Below, piece after piece: positions 13,661-26,083 of a stretch of 64,000 nucleotides of DNA; within the stretch, counting starts at the first letter, position 1; every line of letters starts with the position of its first letter. The stretch is taken from assembly GCF_047495875.1 (NCBI RefSeq), contig NC_092461.1, positions 69,304,299 to 69,368,298 on the forward strand, written 5' to 3'. Source of the stretch: Pithys albifrons albifrons (Eukaryota > Chordata > Aves > Passeriformes > Thamnophilidae). The position numbers and the translations under genes are program-made. The notes below the pieces were generated by a model. That model had not been told where the DNA came from and made no database searches. It saw only the letters and a list, made by a program, of their open reading frames with translations.

Positions 13661-14404
13661 TTGCAATATGAACAAGAAACAATTCCAAACATCAGTTAGT
13701 GTTGTCTGTTGAAGTAAAATTGTCTTCCTACTACTTCATTTCAGACATATACTGCAAGTGAATCCCTTTCTGCAAAGATCTGCAATTAGAGTGTTTGTGC
13801 ACTTAAAGATGATTTTTTTTTTAATCAGGAAGAAAATTCCTAGTCTGTTAATATTATAATATAAGAAAGGAGAAGAAATTGGCAAGGAAGGAACAAGAAA
13901 GGGTAATGACTAAAACTTCTATCAGTTGGCATTGTAGTAAATTCAAGAACGAGAAACTACCATATAAGAAGCAACCTGGTCTAGAAGATACAATTACCAT
14001 GTTCCTTCCACAAAGCAAAGTAAGAAAGCTCGCAATCACTGATAGTTAGCTATAAGAAAAGAAACACAGAACATTTTGATCACTTGCAGATGTAATGATG
14101 ATACTTCCTTTAAGAAAGATTTGAGAAAATATAATTGAAACAGCATTTGGCTAATTAGATTTAATATATTCATATACCTGCTTTTGCCTGTGGTGAATAG
14201 CTCTAACTGCTAATGCAGGTGCTGACTGAGGAAAATGTGTTCACTATTATCCCAAGGGTCTTGCATTTGTGTGCACTTCTGTCATAGATGAGAAAGACAT
14301 TAAAAACCCCTAAACAACTATGACAAAACCTGGCTGATAAACTGTTACATATCTGAATGAGCATAATCATATTTTGATATAATAAAGCCTTACTTTTTTC
14401 GCAG

Positions 14405-14757
14405 GTACACAAAGATGAAGACAGCAACCAACATCTACATTTTCAACCTGGCTATGGCAGATGCATTAGTTACCACGACTATGCCTTTCCAAAGCACTGA
14501 GTACCTGATGAACTCTTGGCCCTTTGGTGATGTGCTGTGTAAAATAGTTATTTCTATTGACTATTATAACATGTTTACCAGCATATTCACACTGACCATG
14601 ATGAGTGTTGATCGATATATTGCCGTGTGTCACCCTGTGAAGGCTCTGGACTTCCGTACGCCTCTCAAAGCAAAGATAATCAACATCTGTATCTGGCTAT
14701 TGTCCTCATCTGTCGGTATATCAGCAATAGTTCTTGGGGGTATCAAAGTCAGAGAAG
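14405..14757 (+). CDS. OPRK1: OPRK1 coding exon 2: TM2 to TM4
   Basis: Begins after the acceptor TTTTTTCGCAG and completes Arg87, then encodes residues 88-204 and one base of Asp205; the donor is GTAAGT at 14758. It contains intracellular loop 1, TM2 with D106 (2.50, sodium site), the loop 1 WPFG motif, C132 (3.25, disulphide partner of C211), TM3 with ligand-binding D139 (3.32), the D156-R157-Y158 motif at the TM3 end, and TM4 with W184 (4.50). Glu119 at position 2.63 is unusual: human kappa has Val there, as I recall. The 353-bp exon keeps the family phase pattern (2 in, 1 out). Confidence 0.97.
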
Positions 14758-17700
14758 GTAAGTGTGAGCATTCAAAATTCAGTCTTTTTATTCCTAAGTT
14801 GGTATAAAATATAGGTTCAAATATTGATTAAACCTAGCTGATTGCTTCTTCAAAAAGTATATATAAATTCCTAATATTCTGAAATATAATGTGGAACATT
14901 ACAATATGACAGATAAACAATTAAAGCTTGGATGCCCTGGTTAACTTAAAGAACAAAATGCACTTTGGAGTTTTGGCTGTGCTAGAATGAGACCATCAAG
15001 AACTACTAGCAAACAGCAGAGGAAAATAATTAGAAATTTATTCACAATGGTCAAATCTAAGATCATTTTAGGCTGAAACCTGAAATGTGAGCTTAAGGTG
15101 CTTTTTGTAAGTGTTAAGAGAGTAGCTCTGGTGAATTTCCATGAGCAGAAACAAGAATTATTAATATCACCAGCCATTTCACAGGACTTGAAGACATGGT
15201 GAAGAAAGGAAAGTCAGTAGCTGGAGAAAGAAAATCAAGCTAAATTATATATGACAATATCCCAAATTCTTGTTTAAAAAAGAATGAAGGTGTGTATGGC
15301 AACGTGGAAAAGCTGAGAATAAGGATCATCAGAGAAACTGGAAATACAGACCATGGCAGGGTAACAGCTACAAGAACATGAAGTCAATGAGATTTGTATG
15401 TGACCATGTGCAGACTTCGCTTGAAATTTATTATCCATGAAGGACTGTGGATTTAGCTCCTTTAGCTGATGACTTATTACAAATACTGCCCTGCTATGGG
15501 ATTAATTTCATTTTGAAATCTTTCTTGAGAAGAAAAGGGGAGAAGCATTTTCACACCATGTACTTCATACCCAAAGGCGTGACTGCAGTTCAGGAGCACC
15601 TCGGTGTTTTCAAAAAGCTGGAGACTTCTAATGAAGTCCTCTAGCTGTGGTTATCCTGTTAATGGCTTAATAAAACACAAGGCATGGATATTTATTTTGT
15701 AGTAGTCTTCTTCAAGATGTAAATATTATTTTGAAAAATTAATAATAATTTCCTTAACAACCTTTTCTATTTAGAAAGTTTTCACTCCTCTTGAGGCAAA
15801 TGATGAAGTTTACATACAGACACTGTTTTATCTGGCAAAGACAATAAAGTTAAGCTATTTCACAAAGGCTAATGCAAAAAAACCATTTCACTAACAGCTG
15901 TTTGAGTGCTGATAGATTTGGCTAAAGATACATATAGATTTTGTGGTTGCTGTTGGTCTTCTGATATGCAAGTGACAGGAGAGGCCTCTGAAAACTCTTC
16001 TTTCAGTCCTTTCAGGGATCAAGTGTCCTGGTCTGCAGTACTGTAATTCTCCTCCCTAGTAAAGTTTTGACAGGCTCTATAAAACAGTGCCTAGCTCAGG
16101 AAACATTAACTTCCAGGCATATTTGGGAAGAATGATTGTCTTGTTACATATGAGATCTTGAAGGCCATAGGACATTGATGCAGCCAGGTGCTTTGTTGCA
16201 TCATGCCTAAATAAGAGAATATTTCTGTCATTCACTGTCAGCATCACATTTAGATGAACGGGGTGCTCTGAGGCCAGCAATGACTCAATGCTTTCTCCAT
16301 GCCATGTGGCAGGCAGCCCTTTTTTGTAACTTATGAAACAGAGACTGGTAGTACAGAGCTCAGCTGGGCTAAATGAGGTTGGAAATATTGGCAAATGCTT
16401 GTCAGCCACTACTGCTCACCCCTGCATGTCTGATCTAAGGTCTCTCTTGAGCATTTAGTACCAGTTATCTTGTCTGGTGTGTTCAGGAATTGCTCTGATA
16501 AATGCTGCAGGGGAAAAGCAAGGATCCCTTGTCTGTTAGCTGGAGCCCATGTTATGTTGGCCAAAACAGTCACTTTTAATATGCTTCAGAGTCTGAACAT
16601 CAAAGAAAAGTGATTATATTTAAAGTTCCTTCACCATGCTCAGTTAGCCCACTTTGTTTTCCCAGAATTTCTCCCAGGTGTGTCTTTTTGGCTACATTTT
16701 CCCAAACACAATACATTTTACGTCTGTGTAGTTTTTCCTTGCTGACAAATTTTTCAGCTAACAAAACAAACAAACAAACAAAAAGCAAACTATAAAATTT
16801 GAGCTACAATTAATATTACCAGTAAAGGTATGAAGCTCTGTTTCAGCATAGAAGAGTATGGATGCCTGAAAGTGACACAATCAATAATGTATCTAGTATA
16901 TATATTTCTTATGTTAAGATTAGGATTAATCTTAAATTTTAGTTTACTAAACACATTTCAAAATATATTTACACTAAAATACCATATAGAACACAGTATT
17001 TTTCCTTAAATATATCAATGTATTTGGAATACTGGACTTTCAGAGTTGAAAAGGTCAGTATGAAATCTTAAGTACTTAATTTGAAACACTATACGTAGTT
17101 CTACATCTTCAGGCAGTAAAAATAAAACAGAAATTGGATTTTATTCTCTTCCAATGTTTCAGAAAATTGTTATGATATTGTGCATTCTGACAAGAATTTC
17201 TATTGATTGCTTGTCAGCTGTAAACTGAGAAAATGTAAATGGGTTCCATACAATGAATAGCATTACATATATGTGGAATACATGGGTATTAATTAATAAA
17301 GCAAGATTTTCCATAGAAAGTAAGCTGTAATGAGATGTAAGACAATAATTAAATTTGTATTTGATATGCAATTCTAAAGTACCTTGCCAATGTAGCAAAT
17401 GTGACCTAATAATTTGGATAAATACATGAAATTATGTCAGTAGATCTGGAGAAGCCATTTCCCAGAAAGTGGGTTTCAGTGAGTAGCTGGATGTGGTCGG
17501 AGCAGTCATCCATGATCATACTTCACTTTTATCCAGACATGCACACCTGGGTGCAGCTTTGCTGGATAGTGTAACTACATCCTGACTTTATTGTTGTTGC
17601 TAAGCCATGATCTACTACAAATAACAGTAATAATCAATGTGAAAACTTCTTTCAAGATTATTATTGACATTTCTAGAATAAAACTACATAAAAGCAACTT

Positions 17701-19194
17701 ATGAAGTAAAAACCCTTATGAAAACCTAGATCACAAGAGATTTAGCTAAATTGACTGAGTGTTAAGTCATACTTGTGCTGTCATTTTAGCATCCTGCATC
17801 AGGCTTGAAAAATATGCCTTTTCAATTTTCATCTTTCAGAATCATCCATTTAGTTATATTATTTAAAATAAAACCTCAAAATATTTAGCTTTTAGCTGAA
17901 AACTATATCGTTAAAATGTTTTAGTACTCAATATTGCCCAGTAATGCCTTTCTGAGATGTAACCATGGAAATGTCTGTATGACACTATAATGATAATTTC
18001 TTCCTCTAGTTGTTTTTCAAAACAAATTCTCTACAATGTCTTTTTGATCTGTGAAGCAATTCTATAGCAGAGAAATATGTCTTGATGTTTTTTTGTGACT
18101 AGTCCTGCTTGAGACAGATCTGAAAAAAGTGACGTGCAAGAGTATATTGAATCATTCCACCCTTAGATTTGATTCAATAGAAGTCAATACACAATAATTT
18201 GTAGAGGAATTTAAAATTCAATAGGGAAAATGATAACATTACAAAGAACAATGCAGTGCTTTAGAGGTTAGAATTCAGAGTCAAAAATCCCTATGTTACC
18301 TTGACTTGCTTCAGTAAAGTTTAATTGCTGATAAGTAGTTGCAAATTTATCCTTTCTTTTGCCTTTTCATTTACCTTATTACTTGGTTTTCCTTACGTTT
18401 TTATATGCCGCACTCCCACAAATGAGACCTCAAATATTGCATTCCTCAGCCACCTCCTGTCAGACGAAATATTTCTGTAACATAAAATCAAGTGACACCC
18501 TGTGACCCTGAATCCTGGCATAGGCATCCAGAATGGGATTGGGCTGGTCTCAGTGGCCCAGGGCCTGCAGTCTCTGCACAGGCTGCTTTTTCAATTGCAT
18601 GATCTGCAAAAAGAGTAGCTTCCTTTTGACTCCACGCACACACATATTTTATTTGCTTCTATTTAGCAGAAAAGAGGCTGTTGCCAGGAAATAAGTTTTT
18701 CTGAATGCAAACGTGTATTCCATGTGTGCTGAAGAAGGCACATGGGAAAAGATTATTAAATTATCATACATTGGCAAAATCTTCCTATGATTAAAACCTT
18801 CAGCTTCCACCATTCATGATATCAAAAATCTGTTTCCACCCACAGACAAAAACATATGTAGTTTGATAATAATGGTAAGATTTCTACTCCAATTGACATG
18901 GTACTCATTCTTACTTTAAATCACAGTGAGATTCAAATGAAAACATCTTTACAAATTTTTAGTTTTGTGCCCTGCTTTTTTAGATCCTCCCATGGAAAAC
19001 AGATTTTATACAATGTTATGCATCTTAAAAAGCCTCAAATTCTCTCAGTAATTTCTAGAGACAGCTGCGTAAAACCAGTTTCAATGGTAACTGAAAGCTT
19101 TCCTTGGAGAGATTTAATGCTTATGCTATAGTAGTTATGTTGTTTAGAATATCTAATAATAATGTAATTTTCTTCTTGCTTCCTTCATTCCTAG
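14758..19194 (+). other. OPRK1 intron between coding exons 2 and 3
   Basis: 4.4 kb of AT-rich sequence with GTAAGT donor and CCTAG acceptor. Apart from a short CAAA microsatellite near 16762-16784 and an 8-bp inverted repeat near 16915-16934 I see no repeat, exon or RNA gene. Confidence 0.9.
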
Positions 19195-19727
19195 ATACTG
19201 CTAGCACAGAATGCTCCTTACAATTTCCAGACAGAGATTACATGTGGTGGGACCTCTTCATGAAAATCTGTGTCTTTGTCTTTGCATTTGTTATTCCAGT
19301 TCTTATTATAATTGTTTGCTATACCCTGATGATCCTGCGCCTTAAAAGTGTACGGCTTCTCTCAGGGTCTCGAGAAAAAGATCGAAATCTGCGTCGCATC
19401 ACCAGGTTGGTTCTTGTGGTTGTGGCAGTTTTTATTATCTGCTGGACTCCTATTCACATTTTCGTGCTGGTTGAAGCATTAGGGGATGTGTCCCACAGCA
19501 CTGCTGCTATATCCAGCTATTACTTCTGTATTGCTTTGGGATACACCAACAGCAGCCTCAATCCAATCCTTTATGCGTTTTTGGATGAAAACTTCAAGAG
19601 ATGTTTCAAGGACTTCTGCTTCCCCTTTAAGATGAAGATGGACAGGCAGAGCACCAGCAGAGTCAGAAACACTGTGCAGGACCCAGCTTATATGAGGGAA
19701 GCAGGTGGGACAAACAAACCTGTATGA
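19195..19727 (+). CDS. OPRK1: OPRK1 coding exon 3: loop 2, TM5-TM7 and C-tail
   Basis: Starts after the pyrimidine-rich acceptor ending CTAG at 19194 and ends at TGA 19725-19727. It completes Asp205 and encodes the rest of extracellular loop 2 with C211, TM5 with K228 (5.39) and P239 (5.50), the basic third intracellular loop ([18 protein letters not shown]), TM6 with the CWTP motif (W288), H292 (6.52) and kappa-specific E298 (6.58), TM7 with Y313, Y321 and N327-P328-x-x-Y331, helix 8 with C346 as probable palmitoylation site, and a tail ending NKPV as in human kappa. Loop 2 residues 206-209 are Thr-Ala-Ser-Thr and residue 218 is Arg, making it less acidic than in human. Confidence 0.97.
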
Positions 19728-21090
19728 CTAGTCGTGGAAATGTCATCTTACTGTCCTCAAGAGAGAGAGGAGTCTAATGACCTTGGACTGACACAGATTA
19801 CCACTGCAGTTTGAACACAACTCATCCAGACAGACACTTCTGGAATATTTCAGAAATCCTAGTAGTTTGAATTAAAGCAAGTTTATTATTGAAAACCAGA
19901 ACCTCATGAAAATAAGCTCAAATGAAAAGGGCCTGGCTGATGGGCAAGTTTTGGCACGTTTGCTGTACTTGAGCCAGTACTAAAACACAGTTTTGCAGAG
20001 AGGAGAGATAGTGTTGCACCAGCTGATTCTGGATAAGAAAAGTTCTGGCTCTTCTCTTTACAATACATAACTTTATATTGAGCAACATTTGGTCATAAAA
20101 CTGAGTTATGTCAGAAACTTCTGCCCCAACAGTGATTGATTCTAAAGTATGTAGTTTGATAACTTGATTTGTCATGCTCTTTTACAGTGAAGAGTGTTTA
20201 GGTTTCTGCTGTACAATGCTGGAGCTACAATCAATATTGTTCTCAGCTAATATGTCTGTAACCTTTATCTGTGCTGTGGAAATCCAATTAAGCATGATCT
20301 ACCAGCACACCAAAGTAATTTTATTGTGTCTGTGTATGGTAAAGCATTTTGGCATTTCAAAATATTGGGATTTAAGGAGAATTGTTAGCATGTGTTTAAT
20401 CACCTGTGTGTAATATTATCTATGTGTGATTTTCCAAGGTGATTGTTTCTTTATTCAGTCTGAATAATATATTTTTCAGAGTGTCTTTTGAACAAGAGGC
20501 TAGAAACTTCAAATGTTTCACTTGTTACAAAACTGATGAAAAGCCATGCTACATTCACTACATGGAGGAAACACCCTTGTTCCGTTTTCAGTAAAGGGGA
20601 CAAATGGACATATTTAAAAATAGTGCTGTAACTTGTTTTCCTGAATAATTTGTGAGCAGATTGAAATAAATATTTGACTAATTAGAAACTAGTGAAGTAG
20701 TACATGAACTAACTGTTTTGATGCAAAGGAAATTAAATATTACTAGATGCTTTAATGGCATTTGACTGAAATATTCCCATTTTATTGATGCTAATACATT
20801 TTCTTTGATGTTGTCCTATGAATTCAGGTTTTTCTCTGTTCATCTGTGATGATGGAGATGTCAAGGCACAGACACATAAGTTGCTAGCTTGCTGAAGGAA
20901 AGTTTATGGTAAAATTGAGCCTAACTTTAGTCTTTTATCTTCCCGATGCTATATATTACTTCTCCTGCTTCTGCTGTTGCTGAAGTTTGGAGGAATGCTC
21001 TCATTATCTTCACTGGAAACAGATATGGTCACCAGACATTTTGTTAACTTTTTTCTTTATACAAAATAAAGAATAAGGTGGGTGGCTTAA
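19728..21090 (+). other. Probable OPRK1 3' UTR
   Basis: Begins directly after the stop codon. Polyadenylation-type hexamers occur at 19871 (ATTAAA), 20665 (AATAAA, followed by a T/G-rich stretch) and 21065 (AATAAA, followed by GGTGGGTGG). The last two are the best end candidates; the true end is unknown and may lie further on, since mammalian OPRK1 has long 3' UTRs. No open reading frame of interest lies here. Confidence 0.5.
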
Positions 21091-22368
21091 TTGCATAGCA
21101 AATTTTTTGAGATACACAAACTGATTTGGTTCTATCAGACAAAAAAACCACTTTATGCACACCAGTATAAATCATGAGATTTTTTGCTTTGTAGCTGGCA
21201 GTTCAGTTCCTGTGGAAGTGCTGTAGAAATTCAGCCTTCTTCAGAACTTCCCGATATTTTATTGTTAATAACAGCCATGGATGCCAAATATTTTTTATAT
21301 CAGGTTGATAAATGCAGTGCTCCTGCATTCATCTTGCAGTACCAAACAAGTGCTGAACAGCCAGAGATATTCAGAGCCTTTCAGTGGCACTGCTGCTTGG
21401 AGCAGAGCTGTGAGATTCAGACTGTGGAAGGCGGTACTTGAGAACTAGCATCTCTAATGCAGTCATCTTTGTTATTGAAATATTTGAGATAACCCTTTCT
21501 GAATGATTAGCTGACTTCAGGCTGCTTGATTTATCTGGGGAAATTAATGATGCTCACACAAGTAATTAAGTCTAACTTTTCTGTCCCTCTTTTTGTTTTT
21601 TTTTTCTTTTTAACTTGCATACATCTTTCTAAATTAAGTTCTGATCTTTAAATAGCCACAAAAGGAAAATATTTAAGGTAAAAATTGAATAGCCAAGGTA
21701 TTTATCAAGTTAAGAGCAAGTGAAATTTTTTCTGGAAAAGAACTAAACTCTAATGAATTATTTTCATTCAAAACAACCTCTGTTCTTGTTCACGCTTTAC
21801 CGTTTGCATATGCATATCTATGTTTCAATAGAGTTTTATTCTGCACATTATGTGCAATGTTCTGCATTGTAATGAAAAATCAATGCTCTTAATTTGCAGA
21901 AAGGAGGTTTGTAATAGCATTTTTTTGTGATTATGTTTTTAGTAAGGAGATCATCATCTCTACAATAGTGGGAGAGTAGTCTGAGATCCTAGCGATTAGG
22001 CTTGAAAAGTGCTATAAGAATGTGTCCTAAAGGTTTTTCAACCATGAAACATTAACAGCCAAATTAGTCTGGATGCAGCAGAAAGGGATCTTGGAAATTT
22101 TCTTATCAAATTTGACAGCTCATCACACTTCATTGAGCAACAGAAGAAAATTGACCAAGATATTTTTAACACCTGAGAAAGTATATTAAAGATAATACTA
22201 TGTTTTTGCTCACAGAATCTGCTTCCAGATGACTAAATTCCCATTGCTAGTTCAGCAGTTTCTGACTGGAATGACTAACAGGCAAACACAATTATTCTCA
22301 GAGGAACATCCATGGCGACTTTGGAAACCTGTGTTTAAGCCTTGTAAAGCTCCACTTTCTATGTGTAT
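21091..22368. other. Intergenic, nothing recognised
   Basis: AT-rich sequence without a recognised gene, RNA or repeat. It could include distal 3' UTR of OPRK1. Confidence 0.6.
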
Positions 22369-22665
22369 GTATGGCTCGGCTTCACGAGGGAAGATTTGGG
22401 AAGGGCTCTCCCCACATGGGTGTGTCCTTCGAGCCTGCACAGTGAATTTTTTAGGTGAGGCACAGCATGTGCAGAACTGGCCCCACCCTTTAACTCCTCA
22501 GGTTCATCTGGCACAGCTGAGCGAGCTTGGATGGTGACAGTGAAGTCCTCAGGACTAGAACCTACAGCCCCTGGTATTCCCAGGTCTCCCATCCAAGTGC
22601 TACCCAGGCCTGACCCTGCTGAGCTTCTGAGATCTGATGGGATCAGACATCAGGGTGGCATTTAA
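22369..22665 (-). repeat. 5S rRNA-headed repeat, copy A
   Basis: Plus-strand 22561-22660 is a diverged reverse complement of vertebrate 5S rRNA; recognisable blocks include TATTCCCAGGTCTCCCATCC, AGTGCTACCCAGGCCTGACC and CTGCTGAGCTTCTGAGATC. To its left, 22369-22560 is a body shared with copy B at 48742. On the - strand the order is 5S head, then body, which is the architecture of a 5S-derived (SINE3-type) SINE and places the internal polymerase III promoter at the front. I did not see a clear A-rich tail or target duplication. A retrotransposed 5S transcript with flanking spacer is the alternative. Confidence 0.7.
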
Positions 22666-25600
22666 CTGCCACTTTCTATGTAAATCCTGACAAATGACTT
22701 GCCTTTGCTCTCCTGTAGGCACCTATCTCTGGGAAGCAGTGAGAGGTGAAGGCACAGATGGGAGCTGCCTGGCCCAGTTGTTGTAGTGCTGGGTAGGAGA
22801 TGGGACAGCAGGGATAAAGGCTATGCTGTCCCATGGGTCCTGGAGGAAGGCAACATGGGGCCGACTCATGCAGGTAGCCTGGGAATTGGTTGTACTTGCT
22901 GCAGCCCTTCTCACCTCACTTCTTTTTTGGATGTTCCAAAAATGCAATATTGCAAAAGTTTGATATGTGGTCATTTGATTAGCTTGTGGGGTTAAATTCC
23001 AATCAACTAATGTGGTTAAGTAATGTGGGTGTTTCCTGCTTATTTTAATTTAGAAATCTTTCATGTGCAAAATATGCCAGGTGTACTGGTTCAGTATTTT
23101 TGTCTCTGCTTTGGAGAGTAGAGCAGAAGAGCATTACCATAGAGTTGCTGAAGTTTGATCAAGTTTCTCCACCTAAACCTCTGACTTCTGCAGTGTCAAG
23201 GTTAAAGATTATCAAGGGAGTGGAGGCCATTTCAATTTCACCTCTCTTCACATTTAAATTCTCTACAGCTGCCACTGGGCAACCCCAATAGTTAATTTTT
23301 GTACTTAATACAGATTGCAAAAGAACAATTAGCTGTTAAAAAACAACTAGGAACACTATTCAAATCTCTTTGTTCCAGGATATTTCACTCACTCTACACA
23401 TTTCTGTATTCGGCTTGCACCACAAGGAATAGGAGTGGTTTTGATTTTAGGTTTTTCAAATTTTTTTTAAAAAATATCTTGAAAAATCCCAATTGCAGCT
23501 CTGTGTCAAAAGTTCTTCACTTTCCTTAGTGACAGAAAAGTGTCTTACTTCAAATAAGATGCCCATTGCCTCGATTTGACATTACCCTCTAAAACCTAAG
23601 GTGCCTACAAGGTGTTCCTTTTGCCTTCAGCTGCAGTTCTGAAGTCCATTGTTTCTTATTGCCTAGGACAATATAAATACCAGATTTTTAAAAATTATTG
23701 TTTAATTATGGTCAAGATTTCCTCCTAACCTAATGAAAGCATTGAAAGAGAGACTTACATTACTAATTTCCATGACAGAGACAGCCTAGGAATATAAAGA
23801 AAACACAATTAGTGTAATGCAAAAGTGGAAAATCTCACCCAAGGTGCTGAGAATGTGAGGTGGGTTGCGTGCAGGAGAAACAACTTTTTTTCACAGGCAT
23901 ATGGACGTGCATGTGGAAAACTGTTCAGCGCATCAGTGCCAGGACATTCAGAATGGAGTAAATTGAAGAGGAACCAAATATTCTGCATTACATTTTGTAG
24001 CTACATAGATAAATGAATTATTAAAGGAAGATTATGCATCAATACTAAAATTAAAAGAAATAATAAAAGAAAAAAAAGAAGAAAAGAAAGATGAAATATT
24101 CTACTATTGTTTGTGAATAGAAAAGTTTCCAGGTAGTTTCACCTAATCTGAGGCAATGAATGCTAAGAGAAACTATCGTGTTTTGGATTTGACTTAAACA
24201 TTTTTGATTTAGCATCTGACAAAGTACCTCACTTAAGCTGCCTCTCATGCTGAATTACATTGAACAACTGGACTCAGAAGAGGTCTTTAGAGTGCCATAA
24301 AGTACATTACTTCCTGTATTTTTCTGTGCTGATACCAGATGGAACCAGAGGAGAACATTTCACATACTCTGAGAACCGTCAGATTTTATACTGTTTCCAG
24401 CAAACTAAGAGAAAAACCTGATATCTGCATTGCACACCGTCACAGAACTTAGACTAGTATAAGATAGTTAAGGTGCTTCAATGAAAATATCTGATTCTTA
24501 AATGTCACGGGGGGGAAAATGATGTCATTTTGCCAAACGTTGCTCTGTGAAGGATCCCCAGAAATTCTAGGCTGAACTCCAGTCTCTGATGGGAAGAGAA
24601 ACTAATTATGAGGCACTTTTTCCTTAGGACTGAGAAACTACAGTTTTAAAATGGACTCTAAAATGAGAGCTATTGTTCAGGAAAAGGACAGCTGATGATG
24701 TGCTTTGGTGCCAAGGCATTCTGTACCTGCTGAATAGTAAAACCATGCTATTTTAAAAACCAAGAAAAGATTAATGTTTTCATAAAGTATATTGGGGGGG
24801 AGGGAGGGGTGGGACATGGATAAAGAAATGCAGTGATGTTTCACCAACCAGCTAATTTCAATATCTAATAATGTTTTCCTTATATGTTTGCATTATGTAC
24901 TACATTCTGATCTAAACACAACTTTAAAAAACCTTTTTACCATAATGCCAATGCTTTATTATGTAGGAAAGAATGTAATTTCAAAATATAAAAGAGGTGA
25001 AAACCATGTTTCCACCTTCAGTATCTACAACAGTGCTTTGCATGTGTGACATGGGGATAATTGACAAAGTAATCCCATTTTCAAAAGGTACAAGTTTTCT
25101 CCACACCTTCAGAATCAATATAAATATTAGTCACAAATTACTCATGTGACTGATAATAATGTAACTGGGAAAATAAACAGTTTCCTCCCTCCCTGTTGCT
25201 TTCTTACCACATTCAGACAGCAGGATATTTTGCCCAGCATTAGTAGATACCATATTTGATGTAAGTATCTTAAGAGGTGAAGTTTTTTTTTTATTGTGGT
25301 TGCAAGCAAAATGCTAAGGTGGAAGCTCTCTCAGAAAACATGTAGTTAGTGTTTTGGCCTATATGATTTACCATGTTTTCAGCCCTAATGAGAAAATATG
25401 GGGATGTTACACCTGATGCCTCCTAAACAGCAATTTCATGGCTTTGAGGATGTCCTTGGGATAGATCAGGACTGAGAGGCAACTGACAGTTAGAAAGCTA
25501 AGATTTAGCACTAGTTTCAGAATCTTCTGGTGATATTAACAATTGGGGTCCGAGTTTCCTTGCTTTACTAGCAAGGAAGAAAATATTCTTCTCTTCTGAA

Positions 25601-26083
25601 GTGTAAAATTCTGAGCCAATATTCAACAGTTTTGATAATTAAGAGGTAAAATTGCATCTTTGTTCATAAATTATTGGCTGTGATGACAATGTTGTTTTGT
25701 AACTGTCCAGAAACCAACAAGCTTTACCTGCCTCTTCAGATGTGTGAGTGAGCTGCCTGATGGACTGTGTGCGGCTTGGGAGTGGCTGCTGCATAAAGCA
25801 CTGACGTGCAAGATGATAGTTATCTTGGACTGCAGATTTTGATCACTCAGTGAAAAGTGTTTTGACATCCGGAAATCATCCAACTATTTAGCTAATGCAA
25901 GAGAGATGGTGTGCAAGCACTGAAAGCTGCTTATGGAGGGAAGTGGCTGGATGCAGGAGCTGCTTTACCTGCTGCCTTGGGTTATACCTGTCACACTGTG
26001 TGCAGAGACTGCTCAGCTTTAGGTTACACCACTGCTGTTCAACTGCAGCCAGCAACAAAGTACTGTGCAGGCACAGTGTTCTC
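22666..26083. other. Intergenic, nothing recognised
   Basis: AT-rich. Short frames here lack any recognisable domain. A purine/A-rich run lies near 24050-24090 and a G-run near 24795-24812. Confidence 0.6.

Larger units (their letters stand above)
642..14404 (+). other. OPRK1 intron between coding exons 1 and 2
   Basis: 13.8 kb bounded by GTAAGG and CGCAG. Mostly AT-rich unique-looking sequence with short non-coding reading frames only. Recognisable insertions are few: a possible old CR1 scrap near 2850-2960, an LTR-like CpG-rich block at about 10530-10870, and an old CR1/L3-like scrap at about 13440-13660. I see no further exon. Confidence 0.9.
382..19727 (+). other. OPRK1: OPRK1 gene, kappa opioid receptor (coding span, three coding exons)
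   Basis: The coding sequence joins 382-641, 14405-14757 and 19195-19727, which is 1146 nt or 381 codons plus stop-inclusive end; the human receptor has 380 residues. Introns of 13.8 kb and 4.4 kb fall after TM1 (phase 2, within an Arg codon) and in extracellular loop 2 (phase 1, within an Asp codon), the conserved positions in opioid receptor genes. The product is a plasma-membrane class A GPCR for dynorphin peptides coupled to Gi/Go. Around it I see no other host gene. The 5' non-coding exon known in mammals would lie upstream of the window. Everything needed for a working receptor is present and no frameshift or stop interrupts it. Confidence 0.97.

Noticed and set aside
22561..22660. Possible functional 5S rRNA gene
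   Set aside because: It has many substitutions and small deletions relative to 5S rRNA and lacks the full ends, so it is a repeat-derived relic.
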